From Bacillus sp. ISL-18 (GTDB lineage Bacteria > Bacillota > Bacilli > Bacillales > Cytobacillaceae), in the NCBI RefSeq assembly GCF_018613415.1, contig NZ_JAGGQG010000029.1, positions 1 to 64,000 on the forward strand: a stretch of DNA of 64,000 nt. Direction: 5' to 3'. Shown here piece after piece: positions 8,989-17,575 of this stretch (the stretch's first letter is position 1; each line of letters begins with the position of its first letter). The notes under the pieces were generated by a model. It was not told the origin of the DNA. It ran no database searches and was given only the letters and a program-made list of their open reading frames with translations. Both the position numbers and the translations under genes were made by a program.

Positions 8989-9025
8989 ACGGTTCTAATG
9001 CTTCTTGCATGGGGACCGTTTTCTT
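8989..9025 (+). terminator. Hairpin terminator, GGGGAC..GGGGACC repeat type
   Basis: ACGGTTC and GGACCGT close an outer stem around ATGC-TTCTT-GCAT, followed by TTTCTTT. The ribosome site of the serine dehydratase gene begins right after it. It resembles the hairpins at 6432 and 20806. Confidence 0.6.
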
Positions 9026-9040
9026 TGAGGGAGTGATAGT

Positions 9041-10603
9041 ATGTCTTTCACGAGTTTAAGAGAAGTAATTGAACTGGCAGAGCAGCAAAATATAACGATT
9101 GCGGAATTAATGATCCAAACTGAAATACAGCAAAAGAGCATTCCACGGGAAGCGATTATCGAAAAAATGGCCGAGCAATTTAAAGTAATGGAAGAGGCTG
9201 TCCATACGGGGACAACAAGTGCTGTCATGTCCCGTACCGGCTTGACCGGCGGCGATGGGTACCGACTTCACCAATATGCCCAAAATGGAAAATCCTTTAT
9301 CAATCCCGTAACTTTAAATGCCGCAGCCAATGCACTAGCAGTATCAGAGGTTAATGCGGCAATGGGGCGGATTGTGGCGACACCGACTGCAGGCTCAGCA
9401 GGAATATTGCCGGCAGTACTTGTTCACGCTCTGGACAGCGGGAAATTCCCACGGGAGCGGATCGTACTGTCGATGTTTACCGCCTCTGCCCTTGGTTTGG
9501 TGATTGCTAATAAAGCTTCCATATCAGGGGCTGCCGGCGGATGCCAAGCGGAAATCGGCTCAGCAACTGCGATGGCCGCTGGCACTTTAGTTGAGCTTGC
9601 CGGCGGCACTCCAAAGCAGGTTGGAAATGCCATTGGAATTGCTTTAAAAAATTCACTGGGACTAGTTTGTGATCCGGTCGCCGGGCTGGTGGAAATTCCG
9701 TGTATCATTCGGAACGGGTTACACGCAATTACCGCCCAGGCTGCGGCAGATATGGCGTTAGCAGGGATGGTCAGCATCATTCCACCGGATGAGGTGATCC
9801 ATGTGATGCATGAAGTCGGGCAGCAAATGCCAGAGTCGTTGCGAGAAACAGGGATTGGCGGACTTGCCGGGACTCCGACAGGAAAAAAATTAAAAGAGCA
9901 GGTTTTCGGGGGAAAAAGCAGTAAAAGTGGACCGGCGCAATACCAAAGTGCCTATGAGATTATCGGGCCTGTCATGGTGGGGCCATCCAGCTCTCATACA
10001 GCTGGGGCTGTCCGCATCGGCAATATTGCACGCCAGTTGTTAAACGAACAACCATTATTTGTGAGGTTTTCGTTAATGGGCTCCTTCGCCGAAACTTATC
10101 AAGGACATGGAACAGACCTGGCACTAATAGCAGGTGTAATGGGAATGACAACCAAGGATGGAGGCATTCCACAAGCTAAATCCATTGCTGAGGAAAATGG
10201 CTTACAATACGAGTTCACGAAACGGGTGCTTGGAAGCTACCATCCGAATACGGTGCTAGTAGAATTATCTGGGGAAACGCAGACTGTAAAGGTACTGGCC
10301 AGTTCTTTAGGCGGCGGCAAAGTAGAGGTTCAGGAATTGAATGATTATCCTTTAAAGTTTTCTGGTGAACGGACGACACTTGTGATTCACCATACGGACC
10401 GAAAAGGGGTCATTTCCGAGCTATCAGGCATTCTTTATCAAAAAGGGCTTAATATTGCACGTATGGCGAATGAACGATCAAAAATCAATGGTCCAGCGAT
10501 TACAATTTGCGAAATCGACAATCAGATTGGGGAAGAACTTTTAACCACATTAAAAAACGAAATTCCAATCATTGATGAAATATTAATAATCCAGACTAAA
10601 TAA
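9041..10603 (+). CDS. L-serine dehydratase (iron-sulfur), alpha and beta domains fused in alpha-beta order
   Basis: It deaminates L-serine to pyruvate and ammonia with a [4Fe-4S] cluster. Residues 1-290 match the alpha subunit (SdaAA type), with candidate cluster cysteines at about 168 (GGCQAEIG), 210 (LVCDPVAG) and 221 (IPCIIRNG). Residues 305-520 match the beta subunit (IIGPVMVGPSSSHTAG) and end in an ACT-like domain (TTLVIHHTDRKGVISELSGI). Bacillus subtilis has two genes, sdaAB and sdaAA, and Escherichia coli SdaA is fused beta-alpha, so this is the opposite order. The length equals both subunits joined by a short linker near 288-303. The start follows GAGGGAGTGATAGT. It finishes the threonine-to-glycine/serine route. 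Confidence 0.93.
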   Translation: MSFTSLREVIELAEQQNITIAELMIQTEIQQKSIPREAIIEKMAEQFKVMEEAVHTGTTSAVMSRTGLTGGDGYRLHQYAQNGKSFINPVTLNAAANALAVSEVNAAMGRIVATPTAGSAGILPAVLVHALDSGKFPRERIVLSMFTASALGLVIANKASISGAAGGCQAEIGSATAMAAGTLVELAGGTPKQVGNAIGIALKNSLGLVCDPVAGLVEIPCIIRNGLHAITAQAAADMALAGMVSIIPPDEVIHVMHEVGQQMPESLRETGIGGLAGTPTGKKLKEQVFGGKSSKSGPAQYQSAYEIIGPVMVGPSSSHTAGAVRIGNIARQLLNEQPLFVRFSLMGSFAETYQGHGTDLALIAGVMGMTTKDGGIPQAKSIAEENGLQYEFTKRVLGSYHPNTVLVELSGETQTVKVLASSLGGGKVEVQELNDYPLKFSGERTTLVIHHTDRKGVISELSGILYQKGLNIARMANERSKINGPAITICEIDNQIGEELLTTLKNEIPIIDEILIIQTK

Positions 10604-10613
10604 TGATTTCGTG

Positions 10614-10650
10614 AAAAAGGCAACTAACCAACTTTGGCAGTTGCCTTTTT
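10614..10650. terminator. Bidirectional terminator after serine dehydratase
   Basis: AAAAAGGCAACT and AGTTGCCTTTTT pair perfectly. The U-run on both strands serves the convergent minus-strand MFS gene as well. Confidence 0.85.
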
Positions 10651-10740
10651 CAGTTTCCTGACAATAGACCATTTTTTTGCTGATAATCAGAAGTATTTTC
10701 TGAAGAGTACTTTCGTTAATTTCCTATAAACGTAATCTTT

Positions 10741-11907
10741 TTACCCCGCTAGCTGTTGTTCATTTTCATGATCAAATCTTCGAAATCTAATAAGTGAGTA
10801 AACAAGTACAAGCATTACTCCAAGCGCCAAATAAGGGAGGTAAGGAGAGTGAATAGACTGAACAAACAGATACAACAGCAGATATATTATCGAACGGCCA
10901 AGTGTAATTAAAAATTCACGTTTCAAAAGAATCACGATTTGATCTTCTTTTTTCATACCGTTTAAATATCGGAAAAATGTATTGTCCATTGTGTAACCGT
11001 ACACGTAAACTGAAATCACAAGTCCGACCATTGCCACAAAATAAAGTGGTTTTAATTGTGCGAAGCCGGTGAGCAGAATGAACGCGATACTGATTAAGGT
11101 ATAAATCACAAATTGCTTTTCCATTTTCAATTCTTTCAATCTCGTTATATATACAATGCCAATGGTTAAAACCACAATATTTAACACATTCAAATACGAT
11201 ACATAAAGTGCATTTTTGGATAAAACCACCATCAAAATGACTTGAAGGCACGCCATACATTCTAAAACGCCTGCTGTAATGATCCCAAAGGGCACCATTT
11301 GTTTAGATACTTTAACAGTCCTATAATCGTGGACGAAGTTGGATTTAAATTCAGCTTCAATGGAAGGCATTTTTGTGACCGCAACAAAATAAAAAATTGA
11401 AATCAAAAGCATAAAACAAAAGGAAACAGTGAAATTAAAAAAATAAATGAAAAAAGAGTTAATGAGTGGAAGTATAATCATTAAGATATTCTTTACATAA
11501 CCAATTCGCGAATTAAAGATATCGAGTTCTGATCGAGTGGATAGAACACTTAGCGCGTAATTGGAAGAAGAATAAAAGAAACCAAAAACGCAGCCAAAAC
11601 AAGCTGATGAAATGACAAGAAGAACTATATGATTTAAGTAAGAACTTAAAAGCAGAACAATAAAAAGGATGATGGCTGACAAAGCGCTTAAATAATAGCT
11701 TGTTTTTAACTTGTTTTTAAATAGATAATACGTTCCGATTGTATATGCAAAGCACGACAAAAAATAACTTAAGCCATTAAAGGCAATCAGTGGTCCGAGT
11801 GTGGTGCTGTTTTTCCAGAAATAATAACTGATAAAAATGGTGCTGTAACCGGTTATGCTCAAAAAAACCGATTGAAGAAGGAACAGCTTTTTCAGGTCTG
11901 AATTCAT
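10741..11907 (-). CDS. MFS-type membrane protein of unknown substrate
   Basis: This 388-residue protein is almost wholly hydrophobic with about 11-12 predicted helices and a charged loop near the middle (around residues 185-205, MPSIEAEFKSNFVHDYRTVK). That layout fits the major facilitator superfamily. I see no drug- or sugar-family signature strong enough to name a substrate. It is transcribed alone, toward the serine dehydratase gene, from a plausible sigma-A promoter at 11950-11978. The ribosome site is weak (AAGAGATG). The sequence is phenylalanine- and serine-rich for a permease, so a fast-evolving paralogue is possible. Confidence 0.6.
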   Translation of the reverse strand: MNSDLKKLFLLQSVFLSITGYSTIFISYYFWKNSTTLGPLIAFNGLSYFLSCFAYTIGTYYLFKNKLKTSYYLSALSAIILFIVLLLSSYLNHIVLLVISSACFGCVFGFFYSSSNYALSVLSTRSELDIFNSRIGYVKNILMIILPLINSFFIYFFNFTVSFCFMLLISIFYFVAVTKMPSIEAEFKSNFVHDYRTVKVSKQMVPFGIITAGVLECMACLQVILMVVLSKNALYVSYLNVLNIVVLTIGIVYITRLKELKMEKQFVIYTLISIAFILLTGFAQLKPLYFVAMVGLVISVYVYGYTMDNTFFRYLNGMKKEDQIVILLKREFLITLGRSIIYLLLYLFVQSIHSPYLPYLALGVMLVLVYSLIRFRRFDHENEQQLAG

Positions 11908-11949
11908 TAGGACATCTCTTTTCTAGTGAATTAATGCTTTTGCATACTT

Positions 11950-11978
11950 AGTTTAAAGGGAAAACAAAGTCTTGTAAA
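11950..11978 (-). promoter_or_regulatory. Sigma-A type promoter for the MFS gene
   Basis: Read on the minus strand: TTTACA, 17 bases, TAAACT, about 45 bases before the MFS start. It is a reasonable but unproven match. Confidence 0.4.
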
Positions 11979-12242
11979 GGAGAAATAATTAACCTAATGA
12001 TAGTTATTAAGTCCCGGTTCTCATATATGGTGAGAGCCTTTTTTATTTATGTCTGAATACTTACATCACAAAATGAAGCTGCACCACAGAGAATGAAAGT
12101 GTACATAATCTTTAAAGAGAATAAAAGATTCTAAATGACGGGGCTGAATTGTCAGTGGCAAAGCATTGCTGGAAACATCTTGTTTCAACCAACTTTGAAG
12201 GGGGTATCTAAATAGAAAATCGTTTAGAGGGGGTGGCACAAT
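11979..12242. other. Intergenic region before DUF1540
   Basis: No gene is supported apart from the terminator-like hairpin at 12016. Open frames on either strand lack ribosome sites. The promoter of the DUF1540 gene must lie here or in the upstream hairpin region, but I could not pick one. Confidence 0.4.
12016..12044 (+). terminator. Isolated hairpin terminator
   Basis: GGTTCTCA and TGAGAGCC (one G-U pair) followed by six T. There is no obvious gene upstream on the plus strand, so it may end an unseen small RNA or act as a leader terminator for DUF1540. Confidence 0.55.
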
Positions 12243-12401
12243 ATGAAATTGGATGTGAAATGTAATGTTAAAAACTGCAAGTATTGGGCTGATGGCGACC
12301 AATGTGTGGCTGACTCCATTTATGTTATTGGTTCACACGGCAGCAGAGAGGCTGATAGTGTGGAAGAAACAGCTTGCAAAACTTTCGAGCTTCGTGAATG
12401 A
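12243..12401 (+). CDS. DUF1540 family small cysteine protein
   Basis: A 52-residue protein starting at ATG after the strong ribosome site AGAGGGGGTGG. It carries the DUF1540 pattern of four cysteines: KCNVKNCKYW, then DQCVAD, then ETACKTFE. The spacing suggests a small metal-binding fold. DUF1540 proteins are common in spore-forming Firmicutes and their role is not established. It has its own strong terminator and is followed by an amino-acid ABC operon; no functional link is evident beyond order. Confidence 0.85.
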   Translation: MKLDVKCNVKNCKYWADGDQCVADSIYVIGSHGSREADSVEETACKTFELRE

Positions 12402-12409
12402 AAATCAGG

Positions 12410-12453
12410 GGACTGCTCTTCTGCTTCACAAGCAGAAGGGCAGTCCTTTTCTT
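12410..12453 (+). terminator. Strong terminator after DUF1540
   Basis: Nested stems, GGACTGC/GCAGTCC outside and TTCTGCTT/AAGCAGAA inside a CAC loop, are followed by TTTTCTT. The ABC operon 52 bases downstream must have its own promoter or rely on read-through. Confidence 0.85.
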
Positions 12454-12505
12454 AAATGCCGGAAAAAAAACGGTATAGCTTGAACGAGAGAGGAGAAAAT
12501 CAAGC

Positions 12506-13288
12506 ATGAAAAAACGATACATAATGATTCTATCGTGCTTGTTTCTAATGGGGATACTGACTGGCTGTATCCAAAAGGACCAGTTGGCAGATGGAACAAA
12601 GCTGATAGATAAGCAGAAATTTATTTTTGCAGCTTCAGGAGAATTTAAGCCTTTTAGCTATGTTAAAAATGATGATTTATCGATGACCGGTTTCGATATT
12701 GAGGTAGGAAACGCAGTCGGAAAAGAACTGGGCCTTGAACCAGTCCAAAAAAGGATGAAATTCAAAGGACTTATCGAGGGTATTAAAACTGGACGGGCAG
12801 ACGCAGCCGTTGCCAGCCACACCATTAACCCAGAGCGCGCCAAACAAGTTAACTTTTCCACACCCTACTATTACTCAGGTCCACAGATTTTCACAAGACC
12901 TGACAGCAAGATTAAAACAGTAGATGACTTAAAAGGAAAAGAAGTTGCCGTGGCAAAGGGCTCCACTTATGCGGATACAGCCAAAAAGTATACCAGCAAT
13001 ATTAAAATGTATGACAGTGATATTACGGCATTAAAAGCGCTAAGTATTGGCCGGCATGACGCCGTTATTACCGATTTTGTCACTGGTAAAAGTGCAAAAA
13101 AAGAGGGGTTCAAGATTCAGGGGCAGCAGTTAATCGAGCGAAGTGAGCAGGCGATTGTTGTTCCGAAGGATAATCCAAAGCTGCTTAAGCGAATTAATGA
13201 TGCACTTCAAAGACTTCGTAACGATGGAACACTATCACGGATCAGTCAAAAGTATTTTGGTGAGGATATTACGAAAAAACCAGAATAA
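12506..13288 (+). CDS. Polar amino-acid ABC transporter, substrate-binding lipoprotein
   Basis: A 260-residue family-3 solute-binding protein. The signal peptide ends in the lipobox LTGC (Cys 21), so it is anchored to the outer face of the membrane. Typical lines are FDIEVGNAVGKELG, the DAAVAS strand and a C-terminal RNDGTLSRISQKYFG. It delivers ligand to the permease and ATPase that follow (35- and 12-base gaps). The set resembles cystine (TcyABC) or other polar amino-acid systems, but the ligand cannot be read from sequence. GAGAGGAG gives the start. Confidence 0.88.
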   Translation: MKKRYIMILSCLFLMGILTGCIQKDQLADGTKLIDKQKFIFAASGEFKPFSYVKNDDLSMTGFDIEVGNAVGKELGLEPVQKRMKFKGLIEGIKTGRADAAVASHTINPERAKQVNFSTPYYYSGPQIFTRPDSKIKTVDDLKGKEVAVAKGSTYADTAKKYTSNIKMYDSDITALKALSIGRHDAVITDFVTGKSAKKEGFKIQGQQLIERSEQAIVVPKDNPKLLKRINDALQRLRNDGTLSRISQKYFGEDITKKPE

Positions 13289-13323
13289 TAGATTGATCAT
13301 TAGAAAGAAAGGATGTTGTTATT

Positions 13324-13989
13324 TTGCCTAGTTTTTCTCATTTTTTACATACGTTGTTCAGCAGCAAAAACCTTTTCGTAGATGCTGCGCTGTTGACATT
13401 AAAACTTACGGTTGTCTCTATTTTAATTGGGATTTTATTCGGATTATTTTTTGCTCTTTTAAAAATTTCAAGGATTAAAGTATTGGGCTATATTTCAAAT
13501 GCGTATGTATTCCTTGTAAGGGGAACTCCGCTCATTGTTCAGATTTTCATTCTGTATTTTGGCTTTAGCGGAATTTTCCTCATTCCTGACTTTTGGGCAG
13601 CGGCTCTGGCGCTCGCCTTCCATAACGGTGCCTATATTGCTGAAATTTTCAGGGGAACAATTCAGTCCATTGATAAGGGGCAAATGGAAGCGGCACGATC
13701 TCTCGGTATGACCAGAATACTAGCCATGCGCCGTATCATTCTTCCCCAGGCTTTCAAGAGGGCACTGCCTCCCCTTGGAAACCAATTTATTATTGGACTT
13801 AAGGATTCATCTCTGGCCGCCTTTATTTCCATGAATGAACTGTTCAATGTTTCGACGACATTGGGTTCCAATAATTTCGATGAAATGACCTACTTGCTAA
13901 TAGTAGCCGTTTATTATCTCATACTTGTTGCAGTATTAACGATGCTGGTGAGCCTGTTCGAAAAGAGATTGGCCGTTAGTGATCGATAG
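13324..13989 (+). CDS. Polar amino-acid ABC transporter, permease
   Basis: A 221-residue inner-membrane permease of the HisM/GlnP type, with about five helices. The ATPase-contact loop EAARSLGMTRILAMRRIILPQA fits the EAA motif, and RGTPLIVQ is the family signature in the N-terminal half. TTG 13324 is preceded by AAAGGATG. Middle gene of the three-gene operon. It would form a homodimer channel served by the ATPase next to it. Confidence 0.9.
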   Translation: MPSFSHFLHTLFSSKNLFVDAALLTLKLTVVSILIGILFGLFFALLKISRIKVLGYISNAYVFLVRGTPLIVQIFILYFGFSGIFLIPDFWAAALALAFHNGAYIAEIFRGTIQSIDKGQMEAARSLGMTRILAMRRIILPQAFKRALPPLGNQFIIGLKDSSLAAFISMNELFNVSTTLGSNNFDEMTYLLIVAVYYLILVAVLTMLVSLFEKRLAVSDR

Positions 13990-14001
13990 GAGGACGATAA
14001 C

Positions 14002-14745
14002 GTGAATGAACGAGAAATGATAAAAATAGAAAACTTACATAAATCTTATGGCAGTTTACATGTATTAAAAGATATAAACATGTCCGTATATGAAAGTGAA
14101 GTTGTCTGCTTGGTCGGAGCATCTGGTTCTGGTAAAAGTACGCTGCTGCGATGCCTGAACTTTTTAGAAAAAAGGGATGGTGGAAGAATTTCAATCCGCG
14201 GGGAAGAGATTAGCCCGGAAACCCACAATATTAACAATGTCCGCCAAACGGTGGGAATGGTTTTCCAGCACTTTAATCTATTCCCGCATAAAACTGTTCT
14301 TGAAAATGTGATTGAAGCACCCATCATGGTTAAAAAAATCCCTAAAGATCAGGCCATTGCTGAAGCAAAGGAGCTGCTCCAAAAGGTGGGTCTTGAGGAT
14401 AAGGCAGATGTTTATCCTAGCAAATTGTCAGGCGGTCAAAAGCAGCGTGTGGCAATTGCCAGGTCGCTGGCGATGAAGCCCGATATCATGCTTTTTGATG
14501 AACCGACATCTGCCCTTGATCCGCAGCTTGTTGGTGAGGTATTGACAACCATGAAAGAGTTAGCCGATGAAGGAATGACTATGGTAGTGGTTACGCATGA
14601 AATGGGCTTTGCTCGTGAGGTTGCTGATTGGATTGTCTTTATGGACGATGGGAGAATTATCGAAAGAGATCGGCCAAATGAATTCTTTGATCATCCAAAA
14701 GAGGAACGTACAAAAGAATTCCTCCAAGCTACCATGTTAAAATAA
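14002..14745 (+). CDS. Polar amino-acid ABC transporter, ATP-binding protein
   Basis: A 247-residue ABC ATPase with Walker A GASGSGKST, Q-loop VFQHFNLFPH, signature LSGGQKQRVAIARS, Walker B IMLFDEPTSALD and switch VVTHEMG. The sequence is typical of the GlnQ/HisP/TcyC branch that drives polar amino-acid uptake. GTG 14002 follows AGGAGG at good spacing; ATG 14020 is an alternative. It ends the operon and is closed by a very strong hairpin. Confidence 0.92.
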   Translation: MNEREMIKIENLHKSYGSLHVLKDINMSVYESEVVCLVGASGSGKSTLLRCLNFLEKRDGGRISIRGEEISPETHNINNVRQTVGMVFQHFNLFPHKTVLENVIEAPIMVKKIPKDQAIAEAKELLQKVGLEDKADVYPSKLSGGQKQRVAIARSLAMKPDIMLFDEPTSALDPQLVGEVLTTMKELADEGMTMVVVTHEMGFAREVADWIVFMDDGRIIERDRPNEFFDHPKEERTKEFLQATMLK

Positions 14746-14827
14746 CATAGCAAAAGCTCCAATAACGATGATTGGATTAATCAAAATGATTAATTGTTAA
14801 TACTCAAGATGTTTGGAGAATAACGAA

Positions 14828-14876
14828 GAGGGGCTGTTCACGAAGTGATGAAAAATTACTTTGTGAACAGCCCCTC
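14828..14876. terminator. Long bidirectional terminator
   Basis: GAGGGGCTGTTCAC and GTGAACAGCCCCTC pair perfectly, extended inside by AAGT/ACTT. It separates the ABC operon from the convergent azlCD genes. Confidence 0.85.
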
Positions 14877-14905
14877 TTCCCTTATTACAGCAGTACTTTA
14901 CCAAG

Positions 14906-15232
14906 TTAAAACACAAAACGTAAGACCATTATAGAGAGGATTCCAGCGACAACAGTTCCTAACAAACTGCGTGTGACAATCGCAATCATAAAAGCAGGCA
15001 ACGCTGCGATTAGTTCAAGGTTTTTTTGCAAAGGTTCCAATTTTCCGTTTGGCATTAGTAATTCTTGCCCCACTAAGGCTGCCATAACGGCAATAGGAAC
15101 GTAGTTCAACCACCGCATGGCCCATTCTGGCAGTTCAACACGACTTAAGATCGCAATTGGAAGTACTCTTGGGATGAATGTTACAAGGGCTGAGCCTAAA
15201 ATAATTAAAAAGATGGACCATCTTACTTCCAT
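14906..15232 (-). CDS. azlD: AzlD family membrane protein
   Basis: A 108-residue small membrane protein with about four helices, carrying the AzlD features FIPRVLPIAIL near residue 18 and YVPIAVMAALVG in the middle. With AzlC it forms a branched-chain amino-acid exporter. Its start overlaps the end of azlC by ten bases, indicating translational coupling. Export of leucine/isoleucine/valine or analogues is known for the family; the substrate here is inferred. Confidence 0.9.
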   Translation of the reverse strand: MEVRWSIFLIILGSALVTFIPRVLPIAILSRVELPEWAMRWLNYVPIAVMAALVGQELLMPNGKLEPLQKNLELIAALPAFMIAIVTRSLLGTVVAGILSIMVLRFVF

Positions 15233-15942
15233 TTTTCCACCACCATTCCTACGCTAGAGGCAATGATAGTCGCCACAATAACACCGACACTTCCAGATGC
15301 CACTAAACTTACCCCTACAACAATAGCAACAGCACTTAGTGCAACAAGAACATCTTTCATCCATTTTTTTCGGCTGACCATTTGCAGGACAAGAAGGCCA
15401 ATAAACATTCCCGGTAATGCAAAATCAAGACCGAACTTTTCCGGATTGGAAATCCATTCTCCAAAAAATGCTCCTGCAATATTAGCAATAAACCAATTCA
15501 AATAAGCAGTTATATTGAGTCCATGCATCCATTTTTCGCTAAGCCATTCTTTACTTGCTGCTTCATTCATTGCTACACCAAATGTTTCATCGGTAAGTAA
15601 AGAACCGATAAATATATTCTTGAAGGGTGTAAGATGACGGAAATAAGGCGATATAGCCGCGCTCATTAAAAGATGGCGGAGGTTAATAAAGAAAATAGTA
15701 AAAATAATCGCTAGAGTCGGACTATTAGCTCCAATCATCGCGGCTGCAATAAATTGACCAGAACCAGCGTATAAAAGTAAGGAAATGAGTCCAATTTCAA
15801 CTATCGATAGTCCTGCTGTTTTTTCCACAACACCGGCCGCAAATCCAATGCTTAAGTAACCAAGTACAGTGGGCAGACAATCCCGTACACCGGCAAGGAA
15901 GCTGCTTTCTTCCCGCAAAAACGTGTTATCACTGATGTTCAA
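15223..15942 (-). CDS. azlC: AzlC family permease (branched-chain amino-acid export)
   Basis: The large subunit of the AzlCD exporter, about 239 residues, with the family motifs RDCLPTVLGYLSIGFAAG at the N-terminus, FFINLRHLLM, and LTDETFGVAM near the middle. The open frame reaches 16026, but that extension would read through the ATTGTATG operator repeats. I chose TTG 15942, which has GTGGGTGA just upstream. It diverges from the MocR gene at 16053 and is presumably its target, overlapping azlD at its 3' end. Confidence 0.85.
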   Translation of the reverse strand: MNISDNTFLREESSFLAGVRDCLPTVLGYLSIGFAAGVVEKTAGLSIVEIGLISLLLYAGSGQFIAAAMIGANSPTLAIIFTIFFINLRHLLMSAAISPYFRHLTPFKNIFIGSLLTDETFGVAMNEAASKEWLSEKWMHGLNITAYLNWFIANIAGAFFGEWISNPEKFGLDFALPGMFIGLLVLQMVSRKKWMKDVLVALSAVAIVVGVSLVASGSVGVIVATIIASSVGMVVEKWK

Positions 15943-15964
15943 ATCTTTCACCCACTTATAAGAA

Positions 15965-16032
15965 ATTGTATGTAAATTTACTTTATCATCCCTATTGTAT
16001 GGCTTCAATGATATAATTGTATGCAATACAAT
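15965..16032. promoter_or_regulatory. Three ATTGTATG repeats, one within a palindrome (likely MocR operator)
   Basis: ATTGTATG occurs at 15965, 15994 and 16016. The last is part of the perfect palindrome ATTGTAT-GCA-ATACAAT (16016-16032). MocR/GabR-type regulators bind repeated sites between divergent genes, and this region separates azlC from such a regulator. The spacings are 29 and 22 bases. Confidence 0.65.
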
Positions 16033-16052
16033 TTTTCCGAGGAGGGTGTTAG

Positions 16053-17438
16053 ATGCCAGTTAATTCATTTGAAAATTATCCTATGTCGTGGAAGCCGGAT
16101 AAAAAACAGCTTGCTCCTCCATTGTATCGATCGATTGCCAGTTTACTGGAATATGATATTCTCAACGGCTTTCTAGCACCCAATACGAAACTTCCTCCTC
16201 AGCGAGAAATAGCAGATTATCTTGATATTAATCTAAGCACTGTCACAAGGGCATTTAAAATATGCGAAGTGAAAGGATTCATCTATGCCGTTACCGGAAG
16301 GGGAACCTTTGTTACTCCCAATATAAAAAATGCTATTTTTATGGCGGACAGTGATGAGAATAAGAATTATATAGAGATGGGGATCATCAAGCCCCTTGAT
16401 AGTACAAACGCATTTGTCGCACAGGCGATTAAAAGCATTGCCACCAAAGATTATCTGGAAAATTTATTAGATTACAGACATCCGTTGGGGATGCCTTATC
16501 ATCGAATGGCAGCTAAAAAGTGGATGCAGCGCTTTAACATGGATGTACCGATTGAAAATATAGCCATCACTTCAGGAGGGCAAAATTCATTTTCACTTAT
16601 TCTAATGGCCTTGTTTCATCCGGGAGATAAAATAGCGGTCGCTATCTATACTTATCCTAATTTTATTGAATTGGCTAAAATATTGAATATCCAATTAATC
16701 CCTATTGAGGGAGATGAGTTAGGCATGAAGCCGGAGAGATTAGATGCTGTCTGCAGAACAAATGCATTGCAGGGAATTTATTTAAGTCCCTCCTGCAATA
16801 ATCCGACTGCTGTATCAATGAATATGAACCGCAGAAAGGAAATAGCAGAGGTCATTAATAAACACGGGCTTATTTTAATAGAGGATGACGTATACTCTTT
16901 CCTGGCACCAACAGGCTATTTCCCTATTTCACATTTTGTACCGGAAAGATTTGTTTATATTCTGAGTATTGCCAAATCACTTAGCTCTGGTATCCGCGTT
17001 GCATTTATCGCTTACGCTAATCCGTTTGTTGAAAAAATAACCTATGGAATTTTCAATCTCAACGTAAAAACATCTGCCTTAAATGCAGAAATTATCACAG
17101 AATTAATTAATACAGGGGTTGCAGAACAAATCATTAGGAAAAAGCGGGAAATTTCGCAAGAACGGAACCTGCTTTACCAGAAATACTTTCAAATCAATCA
17201 TCCGAGCGAAAACCCTATTAGTTTTTTTCGCTGGTTACCATTGCATAAAGAATGGCAGCTAAATCAGTTTGAGGATATTGCTTTAAACCGGGGAATCCAT
17301 GTTTATCATTCTCATCGTTTCTTGGTCAAAAAAGATGAATCAGCTCAATTTATTCGTATTTCACTAACATCTCCTAAGGACTCCGTTGAATTGGAGAAAG
17401 GGCTTTACATCCTAAAGAAATTTTTGTTAGAGTCGTAA
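16053..17438 (+). CDS. MocR/GabR-type transcriptional regulator (GntR HTH + aminotransferase domain)
   Basis: A 461-residue chimera. Residues 20-90 are a winged helix of the GntR family (LPPQREIADYLDINLSTVTRAF); residues 120-455 are an aminotransferase class I fold with LSPSCNNPTAV near 245, the PLP-binding Asp in EDDVYSF (about 277-283) and a lysine in SIAKSLSSG (Lys 308) that would form the PLP Schiff base. It probably senses an amino acid or PLP adduct and controls the divergent azlCD exporter. Start ATG with GGAGGGTGTTAG upstream. Known relatives control GABA, PLP or taurine genes; the ligand here is unknown. Confidence 0.9.
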   Translation: MPVNSFENYPMSWKPDKKQLAPPLYRSIASLLEYDILNGFLAPNTKLPPQREIADYLDINLSTVTRAFKICEVKGFIYAVTGRGTFVTPNIKNAIFMADSDENKNYIEMGIIKPLDSTNAFVAQAIKSIATKDYLENLLDYRHPLGMPYHRMAAKKWMQRFNMDVPIENIAITSGGQNSFSLILMALFHPGDKIAVAIYTYPNFIELAKILNIQLIPIEGDELGMKPERLDAVCRTNALQGIYLSPSCNNPTAVSMNMNRRKEIAEVINKHGLILIEDDVYSFLAPTGYFPISHFVPERFVYILSIAKSLSSGIRVAFIAYANPFVEKITYGIFNLNVKTSALNAEIITELINTGVAEQIIRKKREISQERNLLYQKYFQINHPSENPISFFRWLPLHKEWQLNQFEDIALNRGIHVYHSHRFLVKKDESAQFIRISLTSPKDSVELEKGLYILKKFLLES

Positions 17439-17454
17439 AGTTCTGGTCACGTTG

Positions 17455-17489
17455 TCCCAGACACTCTAGTCACCTTGAGTGTGTGGGGA
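17455..17489. other. Hairpin after the MocR gene
   Basis: TCCC..ACACTC and GAGTGT..GGGGA pair with small internal mismatches. No U-run follows, so it is a weak terminator or only a structured 3' end. Confidence 0.35.
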
Positions 17490-17540
17490 AACTAACCTGA
17501 AGAGTAATATTTTAAATTATCTTAATATTGGAAATTATTG

Positions 17541-17569
17541 TTGACAATAGAAAAATAGGGTGCTAACAT
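17541..17569 (+). promoter_or_regulatory. Sigma-A promoter of the T-box operon
   Basis: TTGACA, exactly 17 bases, TAACAT. The start of transcription would fall near 17576, just ahead of the T-box stem I. Confidence 0.7.
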
Positions 17570-17575
17570 TCTTAT

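Noticed and set aside
15943..16026. Upstream extension of the azlC reading frame
   Set aside because: It reads through the operator repeats and has no ribosome site; TTG 15942 fits better.
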